This document shows positions 33,615-45,815 of a DNA stretch of 64,000 nt, piece after piece. The notes under the pieces were generated by a model. That model made no database searches, was not told the DNA's origin, and saw only the letters and a list, made by a program, of their open reading frames with translations. The stretch's first letter is position 1; every line of letters starts with the position of its first letter. The position numbers and the translations under genes are program-made. Source of the DNA: Muscardinus avellanarius (lineage: Eukaryota > Chordata > Mammalia > Rodentia > Gliridae); assembly GCA_963383645.1 (NCBI GenBank), contig OY726560.1:88136093-88200092 (forward strand), given 5' to 3'.

Positions 33615-33977
33615 TTTATTTTTATTTTTGTGGTACTGGGGGTGGAACCCAGGGGCTTTCTACCTCTGCGCTACACTCCCAGACCTATTTTCTATTTTAT
33701 TTTGAAACAGGGTCTCACTATGTTGCTGAGAGCCTCACTAAGTAGCTGAGGCTGGCTTCGAACCTGTGCGATCCTCCTGTCTCAGCTTCCCAAGCACAGG
33801 GATTACAAGTGTGTGCCACCATGCCCAGCGACCAATTTTATATTTTATTTTGAAACAGGGTCTCACTAAGTTGCAGAAAGCCTCATTAAGTAGCTGAGGT
33901 TGGCTTCGAACTTGTGCGATCCTCCTGTGTTAGCTTCCCAAGTGCTGAGATTACAAGCGTGTACCACCATGCCTGGC
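33615..33977 (-). mobile_element. One and a half B1-dID-type SINEs in tandem
   Basis: 33625-33829 is a full dimer in reverse. 33830-33977 is a second left monomer plus linker. Imperfect ataata(c/a)gag sequences flank the pair (near 33598 and 33978), suggesting one compound insertion or an internal duplication. Confidence 0.88.
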
Positions 33978-34795
33978 ATAATAAGAGATTTTTAAAACAA
34001 CTTTATGCCAACAGGTTTCACAACTTTCATGAAATGGACAGAGTGCTTAAAAGGCATGCCCCCAAAGCTCATTCCAAAAGAAATAAGTAATCTGATAGCT
34101 AGATGTCTGTTGAAGAAATTTAATCTGTAGTGGTAAAACTCACCTGCAAAAAATCAGCCAGAAGGTGCCACTGGAGAGTGGACCAAATATTCAAGGAAGA
34201 AACGAAGGCAGTTTTCACCAACCTCTTCCAAAAGACGAAAAAGGAGCAGACACTTTCCATGTCAATTTCTCATTTCGGCCTTGACTGATGTAAAATCAGG
34301 AGACATTAGTAGAAAAGAAACTACAGATCAATATCCTCCATTAAACATAAATGCAAACAATGTTAGCTAATAGAATATAACCAAATATGGGCAGACTAAT
34401 TCATCATGATTGACTGGGTTTTATCTTGTGAATATAAGATTGGCTTACAGTCTGACAGTGATCATTGTAATTGTCCAAATTAACTAACTAAAAAAACCCC
34501 AAAACACTAAAACCTCAAAACCTTTGTGATCGTATCACTGGGCAAAGGAAAGGCATTGAAGAAAAGATGATATGCATTTCTAATCAAAAGCTCTCAGCAG
34601 GAATAGAAGGATCTTCCTTTTGCAGAAGCCCCACAGCGAACAGCACAGGTCAGTGAGCTCTCTTCAAGTGCTTTCTAGGCTCTAGCCAGCGCAACAAGTA
34701 AGGGGAAAGTACTGGATTAGAAAGGAAGAAGTAACAGCTTCAGGTGTAGGCAATATTAAAAACACAGAAAATCTGATGGGATCTATAGAAGAACC

Positions 34796-34829
34796 ACTCG
34801 AACCAAGAAAAGACTCGAACCAAGAAAAG
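34796..34829. repeat. 17-bp tandem duplication
   Basis: actcgaaccaagaaaag occurs twice with no change, inside the ancient L1. Perfect identity in an old element means the duplication itself is recent. Confidence 0.93.
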
Positions 34830-35959
34830 ACTTAAGTAAGGTGCAGGTGCACCATCGGTACACAAAATAGATTGTATTTCTATATGTACAATTGGAAGTC
34901 CAATAAAAATATCTTCTACAATGCTGTAAAAATGTGAAATACTCAGGGATAAATCTGATGAAAGATTTCAAAGATTTATAAACTGAAAACCAAACTCATC
35001 ACTGAGATAAATGAAAAAAACTAAGTGGATTGAACGTGTTCCTGTGCCAGGCATCAGATTGTTATTTGTTTTCTGCAAAGTAATCTGTCGCTCTTTAAAG
35101 CAGTATCAACCAAAATCCCGGTAGTCATCTTTGTAGAAATTGACAAACAAATCTCAAATTCTTATGGAAATACAGTAGACCTCAAGGTAGCCCAAAACAT
35201 GTGTAAAAGAAGAACGAAGCTGGAGGATTAACACTAGTTAAGATTTATTACAAAATTACACATACAAAACAACATAGTGTTGGCATAAATATAGAGAGTT
35301 CTGATGCCCCCCATATGGATTTTTGACAAAAACACAAGGCAATTCAGTAAAAAAATACTCTTTTCAACAGGCGATAGTGGAATAATTGGATATTCATCTG
35401 GAAAAACCTGATTGATACTTAACATAATACATAAAAACTCAAAATGGGCCAAAGATTTAAGTATAAAGGCTAAGAACTTTAAAACCTTCTGAAAAATATA
35501 TACGATAAAAATACTGTGCCCTTGGATTAGAGCAGGCAAAGATTTCTTAGATATGACATGAAAAACACAATTCATAAGAGAGCAACGTAGTAAGTGGGGC
35601 TTTATCAATAAAACCCTTTGTATTTAAAAAAGAATAGAAAGGGAAGCAATAGGCAGGAAGGGAATATATTTGCAAATTACATTTCTGATAAGGGATTTAT
35701 ATATGCAAAATATAAAAGGCACTTCAAAATCCAAAAGTAAGGAAAGAACTCAGTAAAAATCTGCAAAAGTTTAGCAGAAATTTCACCAGGGCAGATAAAA
35801 AGTTAGGCAAGCGTACAAATGCTCAGTGTTGTTATTCACTAGAAAAGTACAAATTAAAACCATAGCAGGATATCATCAGATACTTATTAGATATTATTTA
35901 AAGGCTGCCCATAGCAAGAATGAAGGAAGTAGAACTCTTATATACCAAAGAAGGGATAT

Positions 35960-36110
35960 AAATTTTTTTCATTTTTTTGTTAGTGCACTGTAGTCATACA
36001 TCTTAATGGAGTACAAGATAGTAGAGTTATGCACACATCACTCATTTAGCCCTTCCCCAATTCCTCCCCCATTCCTCCCCCTCCCTCCTCATGTTTGGCT
36101 TAGTGATTGA
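35960..36110 (-). mobile_element. L1 3'-end fragment inserted in the ancient L1
   Basis: Reverse of the L1 terminus (tttttgttagtgcactgtag, then catacatcttaatgg) followed by the C-rich reverse of its 3'UTR. Confidence 0.85.
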
Positions 36111-36192
36111 AATGTACAACCACTATAGGAAGCATTTAAGAGTTTTTAATAAAACTATCACCTGATCCACTTGTTATACTCCTAGCTGTTTA

Positions 36193-36238
36193 TGAGGGAG
36201 GGAGGGAAGGAGGGAGGGAGAGAGAAAGAAAGAAAGAG

Positions 36239-36284
<46 letters not shown>

Positions 36285-36297
36285 AAGAGAAGAGAGG
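36193..36297. repeat. Polypurine (GGGA/GAGA)n microsatellite
   Basis: About 105 bp of almost pure G and A on the plus strand, mirror-symmetric in places and so a candidate triplex-forming tract. Confidence 0.95.
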
Positions 36298-36735
36298 AAC
36301 ATACTTACAAAAGAATTTGAATACTAATGTTCATACCAGCTTTATTTGTAATCATTTGAAACTAGAAAAGCACCAATGCCCATCAATAGATGAATAAATA
36401 AATAAGCTGTGGTATATCCATACAGCGGAGTACTACTTAGCCATAAAAAGCATTACATGGGTTTATAGGTACTATACACAAAAGAGTATATACTATGTGA
36501 TTGCACTTATTAAAACTTTTAGAAAATTCAAAGTAATCTACAGTATCAGAGAAAAAAGTCATTGGTTGTCTGGAATGGGAAGAGGTTACAAAGAAGCAGG
36601 AAAAAACTGCTAAAGGACAAAAATAGTGATGTTTATTGTAGATTGTGGTGAGGGTTTCATGGGTGTGCCCATGTGCTCAAACTTACAAAATACATATTTT
36701 ATATCATTATTTTAAGTAGATGCCATTTATTGCAA

Positions 36736-37436
36736 TATCAGCTATACCTAAATAGAACGGCTAAACCAAACCAAACCAAACTTAACAATTTTGAGGCCAT
36801 ATGAGCTATGGAGACGAGGCTGAGACTAAAGGCGGGTGCCCCTTGGCTGAGGCTTCCCACTCGGGTGGGCAGGGCAGATGCGAAGGGGCGGCCACAGAAC
36901 TGTAAGTGAGGTCTTAGCTCCACGAACCCTCTAACTGCACGTGCAAGGATAATGGGGGGGGGGCGTTCTCATCAGCCCTGGTGGGATTGGCAGGTACATC
37001 TCGGCTTTAAGGAAAGGTGCAGAGAGCTGAAGCCAGCTGGTGCTTCGGGCACTGAGCAGTCAGTCCTGGTGACATGCGTAAAGCGGCTGCGGGAGGCTGG
37101 GGATGGAGGAGGAGCCCATGGGAGAGAGCCCAGGCCACTGGAGGGTCCTCACTTCATTATGCGGTGGGCGGCAGCGAGGAGGCTGCAGTTGTTTTATTAG
37201 AGGAATTGCCTCTTTTGGGAGATTAATTTGTAGCTCTTTGAAGGGTGGTCTAAGCTGGGGAGATGTGTTCGGTGGGAGGCTGAGCAGGAGAGTTAACGAA
37301 GCGTAGCATGGATCTGTTGAAGTGAAGGCGAAGGGTGATGGGTGTGGGAGGGACGCGGGGCTCACAGGCTGGTGCTGAAGGGTAGATGGGAAGAGAGCTT
37401 TTGAATTCTTTGTGTATAATTACTATGAATATTTTT
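36736..37436. other. Unannotated GC-rich stretch
   Basis: 36775-37390 is G+C-rich with a G10 run at 36954. Open frames on both strands (up to about 100 codons) lack domains. No recognised repeat. It could be single copy. Confidence 0.4.
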
Positions 37437-37630
37437 GGTATTGGGGGTTGAACCCAGGGGCATTCTACCTCTGAGCTACACCCCCGCCTTATTTTACTTT
37501 ATTTTAAACAGGGTCTTTCTAAGTTTTCTGAGGTTCTTGCTTAATTCTTGAAGCTGGCCTCAAACCTTTAATCCTCCTATCTCAGCCTCCCAAGTACTGT
37601 GATTACAGGTGTGTGACACCACACCTGGGA
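37437..37630 (-). mobile_element. B1-dID-type SINE, long subfamily
   Basis: Reverse dimer. ID end cccctgggttcaacccccaa near 37445 and left start ccaggtgtggtgtcac near 37628. Confidence 0.92.
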
Positions 37631-37639
37631 GAGCATGAA

Positions 37640-37745
37640 AAAGCTAAAGTTCAGAGAGGTTGTACTTTTTACCCAGAGGTAGAAAATGGCAGAGTTTGAG
37701 CAGAGTCCAGACCTCTTCTGACCGATGCCAGCGCTCTGGGCATCT
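37640..37745 (+). repeat. MIR fragment
   Basis: Phrases agttcagagaggttgtac, then ggcagagtttgagcagagtcc, then gacctcttctgaccgatgcc, then gctct follow MIR 3' order. Confidence 0.6.
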
Positions 37746-38369
37746 GTCCTCCATGCGTGCTGCCCTGCCCTGCTGCAGAGCCCAAGTGAACTGTGGCTTA
37801 TTTAGTGCAGAAAGTGTTTCTGTACAGATGGAGTGCCAGGTAGGAAGTAGGCCTGGCGCAGCGCTGCATGTGCTTTCTGTAGAGAGCAGTGGGGTCCTCT
37901 CCCAGGTAGTGACTGCTCAGGTCTTCCCTGCAGCATCATCGTATCACAGGGTAAGCAGTCAGCTTCTTCTGTCTGATGCTTTCAAAAACCTTTCCTGGTT
38001 CCCTTGGAAACCACAATTTGAGTACTGTTTAACCAAACTTTGCCACAAATACTAGTTATACAATTTCTCAGCAGAACAAAGCTTTTGGTTTTAAGACAGA
38101 AATAAAAAAAAATGTAGGTTGTTGGAATAGTATATGATGCTTTTTCCAGTCAATAAAAGAGAAGGAAAAAAACCTACAACCTCAAAATAGATCCTTCCCC
38201 TAAAAATAATATTATATGTAATGAAGATCTTGCCGGATTTGATCATTCTCATGAATTTCTGAACCTGGATTTTATTTTTATTTTTTGCTTGTTATTAGAT
38301 TCTAAGACACATTTGCCAGAAATGTTGCTAGTTAAAATTTACAAAACTGTTGTGACATATGAGTCTTGC
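37746..38369. other. Unannotated stretch
   Basis: The 131-codon plus-strand frame 37660-38055 begins inside the MIR and has no recognisable domain. I treat it as chance. Confidence 0.4.
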
Positions 38370-38563
38370 CCTGGGATGGAACCCAGGGGCATTTGACCTT
38401 TGAGCTACACCCTCTGCCCTTTTTAAAATTTTTATTTTGAAACAGGGTCTCATTGAGTTGCGGAGGGCCTCACTAAGTAGCTGAGGCTGTCTGCAAACCG
38501 TGAACCTCTGGTCTCAGCCTCCCAAATGCTGGGATTACAAACGTGCGCCACCACACCCGGCTG
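38370..38563 (-). mobile_element. B1-dID-type SINE, long subfamily
   Basis: Reverse dimer flanked by an imperfect duplication (tgacatatgagtcttg before, tgacatgagtcttg after). Confidence 0.92.
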
Positions 38564-38728
38564 ACATGAGTCTTGAACCAGATCTAGGTGAATGATTAGA
38601 AGTAGATTTTCATGCCTGAAGGGCTATACCAGTTTGTTTTGTTCAGATATTTAATTTTTATTGTGTATTAGGAGAATTAGGATGAGGAGAAATTTAGAGA
38701 ACCAAACTCAGTCCCTAAAACATTTATG

Positions 38729-38937
38729 AGCTGTGCTTGGCGGCACATGCCTGTAATCACCATGCTTGGGAGGCTGAAATACGAGGACTGCAGATCTGAG
38801 ACCAACCTCAGCAACTTAGTGAGGTGTTCAGCAATGTAGTGAGATCCCATTTCAAAATAAAGCATAAAGTAGGGCTGGGTTCAATAAAATAGTCCCTGGG
38901 TTCAATCCATAGTACCACAAAAACAAAACAAAACATC
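38729..38937 (+). mobile_element. B1-dID-type SINE, right part damaged
   Basis: Left monomer intact. The ID-like part has lost its centre (gggctgggttcaataaaa, then ccctgggttcaatcc). (AAAAC)n tail. Confidence 0.88.
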
Positions 38938-40493
38938 TATTTTCAAAATAATAGAAGCTTAATGTCAAGCAGGTAAAAAATTTTTCATTTTCTCAAATTC
39001 ATATGCATGTTACACTATTTTAATGTGATATACGGACTGATTTTTGAAAACACTGCCTGCATATGTGCTGTTATTCGAAAGACACCAGCTTGTACTCAGT
39101 AGAAATTGAAATAAAAATTGCAACAGCTCTATGGGCTTCAACTTGGCAACAAGAGAGCTTAATTTTGATTCAATAGCTACCAAATCCTTCATTAATTGAT
39201 GACATGAAACAATTATTTTAGACCTGTGTGCCAACCTTACATTTTTCTCATAAACTACCTGATACCCACAGGCTTTGCATCTTATGATTTAAACTGTGAC
39301 ATGCAGGGCAAAGTGGTGGGAAGGCCATTTGACTTTGGAGTAAAATAGAGGTGCATCCTGATGTGTCACTTGTGAGTGAGGTCCAGAGAGTTAAGTGACT
39401 GACTCAGATGTAGTCAGTCTGTGGCACAGCTAGAGAAAGGAGCCAGTTGTCCTGACTCTTCAGGCTGGTACAGTTCACAGTGTATTTTTTATGTCTTTGT
39501 CTTCTTCAGAGCTTTTCAAATTGAGCATAAGGGCGGCAGTGTGTTCTGCAGGGCATTAGCGTGAACAGCTATTATCTCAACCATGAAGCCAACCCAAGCT
39601 ATCTTCTTCCCTCCCTTTCAACTTTGCACTAATCCCTCAACATGTTTTATCCCTTGAAGGAAAGAAAATTACCAAGAAAAACTTTATTAAACGATTGCTT
39701 TCTAAATTTATATCCATACATGCCTAGAGAGCAAGGTTTTTTTTTTTTTTAATAAGGAAGGTCCTATTTAAAATTAGAAATAATTAAAACTTGCAGTTTG
39801 CATAGTCAAATTACATTAGCATGTTATAAGTAGAAACTGTTTTAAGCCTAAACCAGCCACAGCAAGTAAGAATATTTTGAACATTCTATTTCAAAAAAGC
39901 TAAAAAAAGAAGAAAAAACTGAAAGCCTCAATAAAAAGTGTCATTTTTGCCAAACATAACTCGACTCCATTGAAAGTAGCTATTTCTGTAGTAGCAGTTG
40001 GCTTTGCACCTAGAAGCGCCACACTCAGAACACATGATACATTTTGGGAAGGGGGATTTCCAGTGGAGCGCTTCAGATCAGCCAGCCTGTGTGCGAGTGT
40101 GTGTGTGAGCATGTGATGTACGTACGTAAACGTGTGTATCTAGAGCTTGTTTTGATCATTTTAACAGAAGCTGTGTCTCCTCCTCACCTCCATGGTTCAC
40201 CCCATTGCTTTTCTTAGCCTGAGCTAGTCTACATGCTCATCCTCTGCAGGGTTGCTTTGCCTTGTTCCCTCACCTCCCTCCCCACTCTTTCCACATGAAA
40301 CTGTGCTCTAGTCAAACTTCCTTTAATGCTACCTTGCCCCTATACAATGTGAGTGAGGTTAGATATGCAAAACACTGCTGATATGAAAGTTTGAGAGATT
40401 ATGGAAACTCTTGAGAATTTTTTAGGATAAAGGGAAATGGCATTCCCTCCCCCGCCTTCTGCATAAGGACTAAAAAATAGCCTCATTTTTAAT
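38938..40493. other. Unannotated stretch with a MIR at about 39330-39460
   Basis: MIR words gtccagagagttaagtgac and ctgtggcacagctagag occur at 39380-39440. Otherwise no repeat or exon is seen. A TG-rich segment lies at 40090-40135. Confidence 0.45.
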
Positions 40494-40792
40494 TTTTTTT
40501 TTTTTTGTATTAGGGATTGGACCTAGGGGCATTCCACCTCTGAGCTATAGTCCCAGCCCCATTTTATTTATTTATATATTTATTTAATATACTTTTATTG
40601 CTGTGTTATAATTGTGCATAATAATGAGGTTCAGAGTGATAGGAACATACCTGCACAAGGCACTTGGTGTGTTTCCCTCCAAGGTCTCATTAAGTTGCTG
40701 AAAGTCTTGCTACGTTGCTGAGGCTGGTCTCCAACCTGTGACCTTTCTGTCTCAACCTCCCAAGTACTGCAGGTGTGCATCATCATGCCCAT
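40494..40792 (-). mobile_element. B1-dID-type SINE split by an L1 tail
   Basis: ID part at 40513-40560 and left monomer at 40679-40792 are separated by L1 3'UTR sequence (40577-40678). Confidence 0.85.
40577..40678 (-). mobile_element. L1 3'-end fragment inside a SINE
   Basis: Reads cttttattgctgtgttataattg and gcataataatgaggttc, the reverse of the lineage's L1 terminus. About 100 bp long. Confidence 0.8.
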
Positions 40793-40794
40793 CT

Positions 40795-40795
40795 T

Positions 40796-40838
<43 letters not shown>
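40795..40838. repeat. (TG)n microsatellite
   Basis: Pure TG run of about 44 bp. Confidence 0.95.
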
Positions 40839-40839
<1 letters not shown>

Positions 40840-41122
40840 ATGCCTTCTAACTCTATGACTTCCTAGTGAGAGGCAGTCAGTTCATCAGCTGTTGTGATCA
40901 CTGGCTGCTACCCACGAGGGGATAGGTGAGCATGTGTGCGTGTGTACCTGTATGTGTATGGGGAGGCAGGGAGTGTGAGGTGGAGAGGGAGACAAGAGGA
41001 ATATAAATGATCCTTTGTCAGCTGTTCCTTAGTGGCTCAGAATCATTGTGCAAAGAAGATAGAAGCAATCAAACAAATAACACCAAATATGAGGGGCAGA
41101 ACTGGTGGTCTAAGTGGTCCTT
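40839..41122. other. Unannotated stretch
   Basis: No recognised element before the composite. Confidence 0.35.
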
Positions 41123-41137
41123 AAAATCTAGGATGTT

Positions 41138-41752
41138 CTGGGATCAAAGCCTGCCATGTGGTAAGGCTGGTCCTGGGGCCAGCAAGGCCGGGATCAGAGC
41201 CTGCTGTGGGGCAAGGCCGGTGCTGGGGTCTGTGAGGCTGGGATCAGAGCCTGCCGGGTGGTGAGGCCAGTGGCAAGGCCTGCAAGGCCGGGATCAAAGC
41301 TTGCTGTGCTGCAAGGCTGGTTCCAGGGTCAGTGAGCCTGCAGTGCGGTGAGGCCGGTGCTGGGGCCAGTGGGGCCGGGATTGGAGCCTGCAGTGCGGCA
41401 TCCACAGGGAAATATCACACAAAAATAAAAAATCAGATGTTTTTCCTAATATGCAAAAACTAGGGAGAAATTGGTAACAGGAGGAATTTTAGTTGAAGAA
41501 GGGGCCCTATACAGGAGCAATTAAGGTGACCTATCTGAGGGGATGGGAGGGGGGAAGATGGAAACTCTTTAAAGCACATATATCAAATATATCAAAGTCA
41601 ATTATTAAATCAATAATGGGATCAAGGGAGGGGGAGGGAATGGGATGGGGATGGGATAAGGGCTAACTGGGTGATGTGTGCTTATATATTCTCACAAGTC
41701 ATGTATTCCATTGAGATGTTTGATTACAATGTGCCAATAAAAATATATTTAA
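41138..41752 (+). mobile_element. SVA-like composite retroelement, copy B (50-bp VNTR + L1 3' end)
   Basis: Starts ctgggatcaaagcctgcc. GC-rich units follow at 41138-41185 (48 bp), 41186-41235, 41236-41285 and 41286-41335 (50 bp each), a shortened unit at 41336-41371 and a partial unit to about 41400. At cacagggaaatatcacac it joins L1 sequence, which runs to gtgccaataaaaatat and the A-rich tail. A 15-bp duplication with one mismatch flanks it (aaaatctaggatgtt at 41123-41137, aaaatctagaatgtt at 41753-41767). It shares with copy A the 5' start, unit, junction and L1 variants (caattaaggtgacc, gggccctata) that the ordinary L1 copies here lack. No coding capacity is seen. Confidence 0.92.
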
Positions 41753-41767
41753 AAAATCTAGAATGTT

Positions 41768-42651
41768 TGGCTTTTCCCAACAATGGAGGAAGAGGTAACT
41801 AAATCCCACCTCCCCAACTAGTCCACTCTTTGCAGTTGACTAGTAGCTGAATCAAAGGTTAGATAAAGTACATGCCAAAAATTTTTTTGTTGTTTTTTCC
41901 ACAAATGACTTAGAGCCTGGGTAGGTGGGCATTAAATCCAGCATTTTAAGGACTTATCAATGAAATACTGCTTTGTTCTGAAAATGTCTTTATTACTATT
42001 GGGCTAATGGAATCTAAAAACATGAATTAATATACTGTGTGCAAAGTACAGAGAAGCATTTGAAGAATGATATAATAAAATTTCTTAAAAATGTTTATGA
42101 GATTCATATAAATTTTTCTCCCTGAGAGAGAAAGAGAGAGAACTCATTGGCAGTGCTGTGCTCTGCAGACAAACTTGGGAACTGTGGGGATACAGTTGCT
42201 AGATTCCAGTAGATTACTTGTGTAGAATTAACTTGTAATAATAATGAAGAGCTACCAGAATTCCCTTTAAGAACTGTGAGCATGCACACATAGCGAAGCA
42301 TGTCCAGATGTGGGCAGCCAGGTTGTCTCCCTGGGGGAGCCCGTAGTGGGGTTGAGTCCTGGCTTGAACTCAACAGAGCTGGACTTTTTCTCCGCTCTGC
42401 CAAATGGTACCTAATTTGGAGGGGAAGGATATTTGCTTAATTTGTTTGAGAATTAAATTAAATAACAAGGTTTAAGAGCAACCACGAGTGGTAAAATGTT
42501 TTATCATCATGTGGCATCAGTGGCAAGAGATTGGAAAACATTGAGGCATTCCACCTCTGAATTATTTCTGAGCCACACATTCCCACCTTGCATAGAAGAG
42601 GAGCCAAAGAGCCAAACCATGACACTCCTCTCACTCCAATGAGTCTGCCTT
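41768..42651. other. Unannotated stretch
   Basis: About 0.9 kb. No recognised repeat. A minus-strand 99-codon frame at 42104-42403 has no domain. Confidence 0.4.
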
Positions 42652-42728
42652 TTTTTTTTGGTGGTACTGGGGATTGAACCCAGAGCTTTGCACATTCTAG
42701 GTAAGTACTCTACCACTCTGCTCAGCCC
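42652..42728 (-). mobile_element. ID element (tRNA-Ala-derived SINE)
   Basis: Reads the reverse of a canonical ID: ggtggtactggggattgaacc, cagagctttgcacattctagg, agtactctaccactctgctc, with a T-rich tail on the left. Better preserved than the ID at 23113. Confidence 0.9.
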
Positions 42729-45644
42729 TGAGAGTAGAGTCTAATTGTAAATGCTTTAAAGGATTGGAGCACTTTGATCCTTCAAGCTGTGGCTTGTTGG
42801 GCTTGTGCACGAAATGGTGTGGTTAGCCCTGAAAGGACACCGCAGTAAGCTTGGGAGGAGCAATATCCATGCACCCAGGAGGATTGAAAGTATTCGAAAG
42901 CCACACAAAAGGAGATGAATGTTAATCTTTATGCAAATAGAATACAGAAAAGCTGGAAGAGTGCATGGTAAAAAGTGTGAACAAGAATTCTTAAAGGAAT
43001 TGAATTTGCAGGCTACATTGTAAGAGGAGAAGCAGAAACTGGTGAGCTGATGGTAGGAAGCAATTCCTCAGAATTCCTTGGAGATGAGTTCAATAAGTAT
43101 TTAATAGATGGGAGGGGAGAAGTTGGAAGAAAAGCTAGGCTGGGAGGCTCAGACCCAAGGACGTGGATCTGGTGAGCTATTACAGTGCATCCTGGGGACC
43201 TTCTGAGAAGGCAGTGGCATTGATGTTGGAGAGGAGTGTTCTGGCATCTGGATTCTCTGCGCAGGCTAAGTGGAGTAGGAGGCAGGAGAATGAGCAGGGC
43301 ACAGGCACGAGGAACAGGGCGATCAAGGCTTCCATAAAAGGAAGGGCGGGGGTAGGTTCCAGATATGGAGGAGCTTATTGGAGACCTCATTGCTGCTTTT
43401 AGTTAATGTGTCTGCCACCAGTTGTCTATCATTATGGAGACATTTTAGAAAAAGTAATATTTCTGCACTGAATTTGACCAAGAAATATTTTCTGGAAACT
43501 TCAAAATTTGGGTTGCACTATCATCCAACCTGCCATCTAGACCTGCCTTATAGACAGCATGCCCTCTCAGGCGCAGGTGGTCTTTGCTTCTGTTGTAAAG
43601 CAGCCAAGCGTCTGTTTACGCCACAGGGCCCGTCTTGCCCCTGTTTTCCTGACATAGTGAAACCTGTCTCGTCTCAGGGTGGTCTGTAATGGTATTGTAT
43701 TCTTGTCCTACTAGATCAGTATTTCTTTTGTCCTTCTTGTGTTAGCGTACTTGGGACTTTATTTTTTGACAGGTAGTAATAGAGATCTTGGGTAATGAGC
43801 ACATAGTTCAATTAATTGTCACCACATTTTTGGACTGTGCACTAGGAGCCAGGCATGTTCTAGGCACTTCATTATTTTTAGTGCTTAAGCATGAGCCTTC
43901 TGTGCCTAGTACTATGTGCTAAGTACTCTATGTGGGTGATCTCCGGTAATCCCGTCAAGAACTAAAAAGCCACCAGTGTTTTTCCTTGCATTTTGTAGGT
44001 AAAGGAGATAAGGCAGAATGCTAATGGAAGCAATTGATTACTACAACAGATCCTATTCTTGATCTCTTTGTAAGAGGGCTGTGCTCATGTATCATACCTT
44101 ACCGATTCCTTAAATGGAATACATTATGTAACAGCTTCCAGTGGGGTCCACGTGAGATATGGCTGAGCTTTTAAGTTATTTTCTCAGACATAATTACAGT
44201 TTGACGTTTAAAAACCAGTCTAGAACATCTTTCTGTGAAGTTGTTTGGTGGCTCCTTCACAACTGCTTTCAAGTCAGCTGCCTCTTGGGGTCCCGATGTC
44301 TTTATCACTAGGGGTCCAACGACAGCTCAAGGATGCCTTCTCGCAGACGTTGACGATGTTGAACGAGGGAAAGGGAAGTTGCACTAAGTGACATTTTGAG
44401 AGCCTTCCCAACCCTGAGATTCTTTGAGATTCCAAGTTCCATTAAAGCTATTTCAGGCCACAGTTAAGATTAGAGCAGCAATTTTTAGGTCTGTGTTTTA
44501 TAGCTTTTGGCCAAAGGCCATTCAGAAATTCACAGAGCAAAGAGAAGTAGATATAATAGAATTTGAAAGAAATGAAAACAAAATGTTGGAGTAAAATTCC
44601 GTGTGAAAGAAGGTAACTTTTAAGGGTAAACATCAGAGCAGAGCAGGGCCAGGCCATTTTAATTATGGAAACTAAAATAAATCAATCTGCTTGTTTTTTT
44701 TTTTTTTTTTTTTTAGCAGTGGTAGAAATGGCTTCTAACTGCGATATTTGAATTTAGTGAGTTTAAAAGTAACTTAAATTCTCAAGAAAGCATTCAAATG
44801 ATGGTCATGAATCTGCGTACTGCCATTTCAGAAAGCTTTGGTTGAGTGCTTGTATCTGTGGCGAACACTGCACTAAATTTTTTACATGAAAATTTTTTTA
44901 TAATTTTCATTCTAACCCCATGAGACAAGTATTATCAGTAGCTTCGGTTTTCAAATGAGCACTTGAAGGCACAGGGATGTACAGAAACTTGCCTGAAGGC
45001 TGTATCTCCATTAGAACACCGATCTGACTCCTCCCTGCCCACTGCAACCTACACTCACTCTCATTGTCTCTGTGGAACATTCTATTTCATCTGTAGGAAT
45101 TGATATCTATTGTGTTCATTGATGGATTAGCTTGCTGTAGCTTTAAAGTATCCTTTCTCGGATAAGCGATATTAATTGAAGAGAAAAGCAACAGGCTATT
45201 CGTTCTGAAGGTTAAACTTCAAATTATTTTGGAACCTGGTCTCATTGTTACTGATATGTGGCTTTATGTTTTAGATTAAATAAAAAGGAAATCATGTGAA
45301 ATTCCTAATCATAGGTTGCTCTAGTCACTGATTAGTTACCCTCAGAAGAATTTTTCTTTCTTTTCTGCTCAAAATACATACTATATTAGCTTAGAAATAA
45401 GGCCTTCCTGATTTGTAAAATCTAAATTATTTTTAACATGTAGACTGTGCTATCCCTATTTATCAGTATGGTTCAGTTTCTGCTATACTATGTCTTAGAA
45501 AAGTTAAATTAAATTTTTGGTCAGTGACAGAGATGAAAGGAAGTATTTATAATCTTTGAGTTATCTGTCTTTGTAATTTTCAGTTTTACACTTTTGCCTA
45601 GAAATATTTGCACATTTTTCTAAATTTTAATTTTATCATCATTA
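42729..45644. other. Mostly unannotated stretch with two MIR fragments
   Basis: MIR-like sequence at 43830-44020 (agccaggcatgttctaggcac, then gtgctaagtactctatg) and at 44800-45060 (gttgagtgcttgtatctgtg, ccccatgagacaagtatta, cttgcctgaagg). A T22 run at 44692-44713. 43010-43400 is purine-rich with faint L2-like words. No exon is supported. Confidence 0.5.
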
Positions 45645-45815
45645 CTTTTAGTACTAGAGATTGAACCCAGAATGCTTTAGCTCTGGGCTATATCCCCAGC
45701 CCTTTTTTATTTTTTACTTTGAAACAGGATCAAGCTAGGTTGCCCAGGCTTGACTCCTTCTTGTGATCCTCCATCTTCAGCCTCCAGAGTCGCTGAAATT
45801 ATAGGCATAAGCCAC
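45645..45815 (-). mobile_element. B1-dID-type SINE, old
   Basis: Reverse dimer with heavy divergence. The ID end ctgggttcaatctctagtac is clear at 45650-45672. Confidence 0.82.

Larger units (their letters stand above)
33320..36735 (+). mobile_element. Ancient L1M-type element, long but riddled
   Basis: About 2.7 kb of old L1 ORF2 and 3'UTR once later insertions are removed. 33340-33600 matches the linker before the reverse transcriptase (EEIKAKVRREEIIRTSLE-like). 34020-35930 follows the reverse transcriptase and C-terminal region. 36302-36450 gives the IDE-NKLWYIHTAEYYLAIK-type stretch. 36450-36730 is the 3'UTR. It belongs to an older subfamily than the TGCACCAATA lineage. Inserted in it are SINEs at 33615-33977, an L1 tail at 35960-36110 and a microsatellite at 36193-36297. 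Confidence 0.85.

Noticed and set aside
36193..36297. Polypurine run as a retroviral polypurine tract
   Set aside because: No LTR follows; it is a microsatellite within an ancient L1.
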